Of a DNA stretch of 64,000 bases, positions 60,155 through 64,000 are shown in pieces; position 1 is the stretch's first letter, and each line of letters starts with the position of its first letter. The translations under genes and the position numbers were made by a program. Below the pieces are notes generated by a model. That model was given only the letters and a program-made list of their open reading frames with translations, made no database searches and was not told the DNA's origin. The stretch covers positions 359,296,377-359,360,376 of the forward strand of contig NC_066583.1 of assembly GCF_024323335.1 (NCBI RefSeq). The letters are read 5' to 3'. The stretch comes from Lathyrus oleraceus (Eukaryota; Streptophyta; Magnoliopsida; Fabales; Fabaceae).

Positions 60155-62005
60155 TCAGCCTCCTGTATACAACCCATAAGGACTGCTCCTCACTTCATCC
60201 AGTAATGCCACCGTGTCGGGATGATCTAGAGATTCTGTCAAATGCCGGATAAGCAGATTCCTCTTGTGAATGATCCCATCCAGTTCGTTGATGTGCTCTC
60301 TGTAGTAATTCCCATCATCTTCTCCGAATACCTCTTCAAGTCTGGATTTCTTCAAACCTGCCAACACCTTGAGTTCTTCAATCTGTCCTCGAGCCTCATG
60401 GAGTTGATATGTGATGTAGCCATTAGTAGAACGGGCACATAGAAGCTCGTTGTTCTTCCCCTTCAGCAAAGTCGTCAATTTCTCTATCTGACCAGTCAGT
60501 TCGGCTACTGTCTCCTCCTCCTTTGCCTTCCGAGAAGTTGAAAATGCATCCCATTGCTCCTTCCACCCAGCTAATTTACCATGAGCATCTACTAACTGCT
60601 GCTTGACTCGCCTCAACTCAGAACTGGATGATCTCAAGGCTTCGTCTGTCTTCCTGAAGAAGTCCGCCTCCACAGCAAATTTCCTCTCTGCTTCCTTTTG
60701 CACTCTGACGGCTTCCCCCTTCTGATATTCTGCCTCCTGGAATTGATGCATACAGTCTTGCAACTTCTCACTTAACTCTGAGTTCTTGGTTTGAAGTCCC
60801 TCCATGGCACTCTTCAACTTGTCGTACTCCTCTCGGCTCACCATTGTTGACTGCTCAGGAGTAGGTGGATACAAAGGTTCTTCAATAGGGAACGGCAGAC
60901 CAAACTCTTCGACTCTTCCTTGAAGCCACTCTTCATACCGAGGGTAAGTTCTACAATCTCCTTTTCCAAGGACGGTTCTTCCTCTCTTGATCACCTTGAG
61001 CCAGGCCTCAGCTGCCTTACGGGATACCGTCAAATCAGGCGAAGAATATAAAAACAGAGATTCTTCCACATCCTTTTCCAAAGGCGGAGTTCTTAAAGCA
61101 TATCCAAACTGTCTAACTGCTAGAGAAGGATTATAGTTGATTCCTCCTCTTCTTCCTACCAACGGAACATTTGGGAAGTTCCCACAACTATGAATAATAT
61201 CTGCCCAAAGCAAGCTCCGGTCGGACCACCAAGAAATATCTTCAGCTCTCAACCCCATCAATCTCTTCGACCAACTCAACGAGTCCTTGACATTAACGAA
61301 CACTCCTGATTTGGGTAGGTGAGAACTGAACCACTTATAAAACAAAGGCACACAACAATTCAACAATCCCCCTTTTCTATTCTTATTTCTGTGGTGCACT
61401 GAATGAAAGAAATCTCCTAGCAAGGTCGGTACTGGATTTCTCAACACGAAGAGGCGTATTGCGTCCATGTCCACAAATTTGGCAACATTAGGGAACAAGA
61501 CAATCCCATACACACAAAGAGCCAACACAGCCTTGAAACCCCTCTGGTTACCGTCTTCCAGCTTCTTCTTTGCTTCTCCCAGTAAGAAACTCAGATGAAA
61601 ACCACTAACTTCTCCCTTTTGACACATATTAGCCTTCCAGACTGATTCCTCCAAATATGTGGTTGAAGCAACCATACTGAGATCGGACAGAAACTCAGAA
61701 CTGTAGAACAATAACTGTGACCTGATAGGAACTCTGAGAAAACTGGCAATCTCCTCCAGAGTAGGGACCAAAATATAATCCGGGAAAGTGAAACATCTCA
61801 GTGGAGGGTCATAGAACTGTAGCAGTGTGAATAGAGCGTCATGTTGATCTTTGGAAAGAACCGTGACGAAACTTAGAATCAGACCGTAATCCTCTCGGAA
61901 TCCTTCTAGAGAACCAGGATCCATTAACTTCATCAACTGTTGGATGGGCTCTAGACAGACCACCGGAAACTTGTAGACGACAAGTCTCTTTCTGCCAATA
62001 TCCAT
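60155..62005 (-). CDS. Ogre ORF1 protein (function unknown)
   Basis: Open frame of about 616 codons from the ATG at 62,005 (MDIGRKRLVVYKFPV), chosen because similarity to other Ogre ORF1 products is expected to begin near there and the 44 codons upstream are His/Ser-rich leader. The N-terminal two thirds form a globular region with LLQFYDPPLRCFTFPDYILV, PTLEEIASFLRVPI, FLLGEAKKK and HHRNKNRKGGLLNCCVPLFY, reminiscent of plant-mobile-domain-like folds. From about residue 385 a long coiled coil (EEYDKLKSAMEGLQTKNSEL, KEAERKFAVEADFFRKTDEA, ELTGQIEKLTTLLKGKNNEL) runs to near the end. ORF1 upstream of gag is characteristic of Ogre; its role is not established. No stop or frameshift. Confidence 0.85.
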   Translation of the reverse strand: MDIGRKRLVVYKFPVVCLEPIQQLMKLMDPGSLEGFREDYGLILSFVTVLSKDQHDALFTLLQFYDPPLRCFTFPDYILVPTLEEIASFLRVPIRSQLLFYSSEFLSDLSMVASTTYLEESVWKANMCQKGEVSGFHLSFLLGEAKKKLEDGNQRGFKAVLALCVYGIVLFPNVAKFVDMDAIRLFVLRNPVPTLLGDFFHSVHHRNKNRKGGLLNCCVPLFYKWFSSHLPKSGVFVNVKDSLSWSKRLMGLRAEDISWWSDRSLLWADIIHSCGNFPNVPLVGRRGGINYNPSLAVRQFGYALRTPPLEKDVEESLFLYSSPDLTVSRKAAEAWLKVIKRGRTVLGKGDCRTYPRYEEWLQGRVEEFGLPFPIEEPLYPPTPEQSTMVSREEYDKLKSAMEGLQTKNSELSEKLQDCMHQFQEAEYQKGEAVRVQKEAERKFAVEADFFRKTDEALRSSSSELRRVKQQLVDAHGKLAGWKEQWDAFSTSRKAKEEETVAELTGQIEKLTTLLKGKNNELLCARSTNGYITYQLHEARGQIEELKVLAGLKKSRLEEVFGEDDGNYYREHINELDGIIHKRNLLIRHLTESLDHPDTVALLDEVRSSPYGLYTGG

Positions 62006-62893
62006 CTTAAGAGAACCAGAAAAACTCCGATTGGAATCAAGAAGAAGATGTAAACCCCCTTGAAATGGATAAACATGTGTTAAATGATATGAATGCAAAT
62101 GATGTGATGATGTGAATGCAATGCAGTGGCATGTCAATCAGGATTGCTGTATCTGCTTGAACATCTGTCGGGTTGCACTGTCTGAAGAGAAAACCACTGA
62201 GGAATATAATACAAGATCAAAGCTCTGCTCCAGAAAACCGGGTTGGTTGGAGGTTAAGGTTTCCTGTATTTAGCCCGCCCTTCACTGGTAGGTTCTAAGA
62301 ACAGAAGTTCGTCAACTTCAGCCCTTCAGTCGCGAATAATACGTTTACCACTGAAGGTTTGGCATTATTACGGGATAAAAGACCTCCATTGACTCCCCTC
62401 AACAGGACATCCTAAAGCAAGTTCCCAGTCTCGGGGTCCTCGGATTGATCAGCGAGAATGCGCCCACCAGAGCTAACATAATCACGTCTCGGAGGAGAGG
62501 CCTCGACCGAGTTCTCGGGAAATGGTCACCAGAGTCGACGATTTCTAAAGGAACATCATGTCGTTACGGAACATCCGTAGGACATAATATATCCAAAAGA
62601 AACCTCGTCTGGGTGTGGTTCTTCACGAACGACTTAACGTAGCAACATGCCACGCAAGCCTCATGATCATCCACTCTAAAACCTGTGTGTACACTCAAGC
62701 CTGGGTAATGGGCTTATCTCGTAGAACATCCCATCCCAACAAACAAACAACAGCTCCAACAGATACAGCAGATGAATGCAAGCAAGTAAGTAAATAAATG
62801 TACAAAAGCATGAACACCCAATGAACCAGAAATCACAAAAGCTAGGAGGGACTCGCTTAGGGAAGATGGACCAGCAAGATGTCAACTTCTTAT
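62006..62893 (-). other. Ogre 5' untranslated leader
   Basis: Between the primer site and ORF1. No long frame. Contains GTTCTCGGGAAATGG-type GC-rich segments (62,510-62,530). Minus-strand upstream ATGs exist, including one at 62,137 in frame with ORF1. Confidence 0.6.
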
Positions 62894-62912
62894 GTCCCCA
62901 GCAGAGTCGCCA
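62894..62912 (-). other. Primer-binding site of the Ogre element
   Basis: The minus strand reads TGGCGACTCTGCTGGGGAC two bases inside the LTR. Ogre elements are known to use an arginine tRNA primer with a sequence of this type, unlike the methionine primer of the other retrotransposons here. Confidence 0.8.
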
Positions 62913-62914
62913 GC

Positions 62915-64000
62915 TGTGGCAACCTAAAAAAATACAGTGCGTGAAAAAACAACCGGCGAAAGAAAATGACAGAAGAGTCGCCACCGTGCGTTATTCATCC
63001 CAAAGGAGGGAAAGGAAACGCTCGAAGTAAACCTAAAAAAGGAAATGACAAGACGAGGTCTCGCAACCAAATCTTGGGTTCGGGAGTCGGTTATGCGAAG
63101 GGAAGGTATTAACACCCCTACACATCCATAGTACTCTACGGGATCCACTTTTGTGGTTCTTGTCTAAAAGGTATGAGTTTATCTAATGTGTTTATTTACT
63201 AAAAAAGGTTAAGAGAAATGACTCGCGCGGATGTCGCATCCACTGCATACGTATCTCATCTGAATATGAGAATCAGAGTCTTCGTAGCTCGGCTGACCTA
63301 TGGGTTGGGGGGGGGGGGGTGTGCTCGCTAAGACATCGCGTCTTATGCCTATGTATCTCATCTGGAATGAGAATCAGAGCAAGCCGTAGTTCGGCTAACT
63401 ACGGGGTTATGGATTGGGTTTTGGACGAACAACGTCACTACGCAATCTACCGGATGCTCGACCTTTGGAGACTTACTCGCCTGTAGTAGAAGGAGATAAC
63501 ATGTTGCTTTGTGTTTTAGGGTTTGTTCGCGTTGCATGCAAAAAGGAAGTTCTAGGCGAAGGAACAGTGCTACCTTAATTGGCATGCAAACGGGAGACTA
63601 TCTGAAGCCTCGTGTCCTATGGGTAAGCGATCACACCACACAAAACATGTATCTTAAAGTAAAATGCCACCAAGGGGCTCAAACATTGCCTCCTATCGAG
63701 GTCTTCCAGCTAAGAAAGCGATAAAGTACGAGAAAGGGAAAAAAATTACCACACGGATAAAGATCCGAAGTTACAGCAATTAAAGGATTAGCAACCCTGA
63801 GATCTCTCCAGCTAGACCATCAAAGAAAATCAGTCAATACGAGTAATCAGAATAAACCTCCGCATGGTATCCCTGCAAGAGTATGTGAGTCCTCACAAAA
63901 ACTCGACAAAAGGTTAGACAAACAAGATGAAATCTAAGGAAAATAATGTCATGGCAACACAAGACAGGTTAGAACAAACAGAACAAAGAAAAAACGAAAA
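62915..64000 (-). repeat. 5' LTR of the Ogre element, cut by the window end
   Basis: Starts TGTGGCAACCTAAAAAAATA and matches 48,945-50,036 throughout. Differences include a G-run expansion at 63,306-63,319 and the loss of TAGGAACACG-type sequence near 63,535. About 570 more bases of LTR should follow outside the window. Confidence 0.9.

Larger units (their letters stand above)
48945..64000 (-). mobile_element. Ogre-type (Ty3/gypsy, Tat lineage) retrotransposon, continues past the window
   Basis: 3' LTR 48,945-50,604, 5' LTR from 62,915 to beyond 64,000, both beginning TGTGGCAACCT on the plus strand. On the minus strand: LTR, Arg-tRNA-type primer site, leader, ORF1 (62,005-60,155), gag-protease (59,762-56,389), a 223-base intron, reverse transcriptase-RNase H-integrase (56,165-52,670), a repeat-rich 3' untranslated region (52,669-50,621) and a polypurine tract. 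The extra ORF1 before gag, the intron before reverse transcriptase and the Arg primer are Ogre hallmarks. Total length would be about 15.6 kb if the right LTR is complete. Inserted in the leader of a copia element. Confidence 0.92.

Overview
The window is nuclear DNA of a flowering plant, most likely a legume of the pea/vetch/lentil group. The reasons are spliced plant genes, long AT-rich spacers, (TA)n microsatellites and, above all, an Ogre-type (Ty3/gypsy, Tat lineage) retrotransposon, a class that is very abundant in that group. The taxon is an inference; no marker gene is present.

Only two host genes can be supported. The first (14,715-22,733, +) is a 17-segment gene (16 coding) for a kinesin of the KIN-14 class with an N-terminal calponin-homology domain, about 1,114 residues. 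It has a textbook U12-type AT-AC intron inside the motor domain. The second (28,452-24,954, -) is a two-exon leucine-rich-repeat receptor kinase of about 1,098 residues, of the subfamily XI type that contains the root meristem growth factor receptors. The two genes converge on a spacer of about 2.2 kb.

The rest is mostly nested transposable elements. Left block (1-9,240): remnants of a Ulp1-like protease from a DNA transposon; a copia (SIRE/Maximus-like) gag start, primer site and LTR on the minus strand; a Ty3/gypsy element (3,193-9,155) inserted in that LTR with TTCAG target duplications; and a 1.5-kb TG...CA element (5,038-6,582) inserted in the reverse transcriptase of that gypsy with GTTAA duplications. 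Next (about 9,830-13,458) is a CACTA transposon with a partial TNP2 transposase, a LINE fragment in its intron and a dense hairpin-forming subterminal repeat array.

Between the receptor kinase and 39 kb are a MULE-type transposon (about 31,084-34,007) with recognisable terminal inverted repeats and pieces of transposase and plant-mobile-domain genes on both strands, and a decayed LINE (about 34,830-37,090).

The right block (about 39.7 kb to the end) is one large nest. A Ty1/copia element on the minus strand is interrupted in its reverse transcriptase by a 2.9-kb solo LTR (41,768-44,699, ATATG duplications). In its leader it is interrupted by an Ogre element (48,945 to beyond 64,000). The Ogre keeps long open ORF1 and gag-protease frames, an in-phase intron between gag-pro and pol, and a pol broken by three nonsense codons. 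Its two LTRs differ by only about 2%, so it is a fairly recent insertion.
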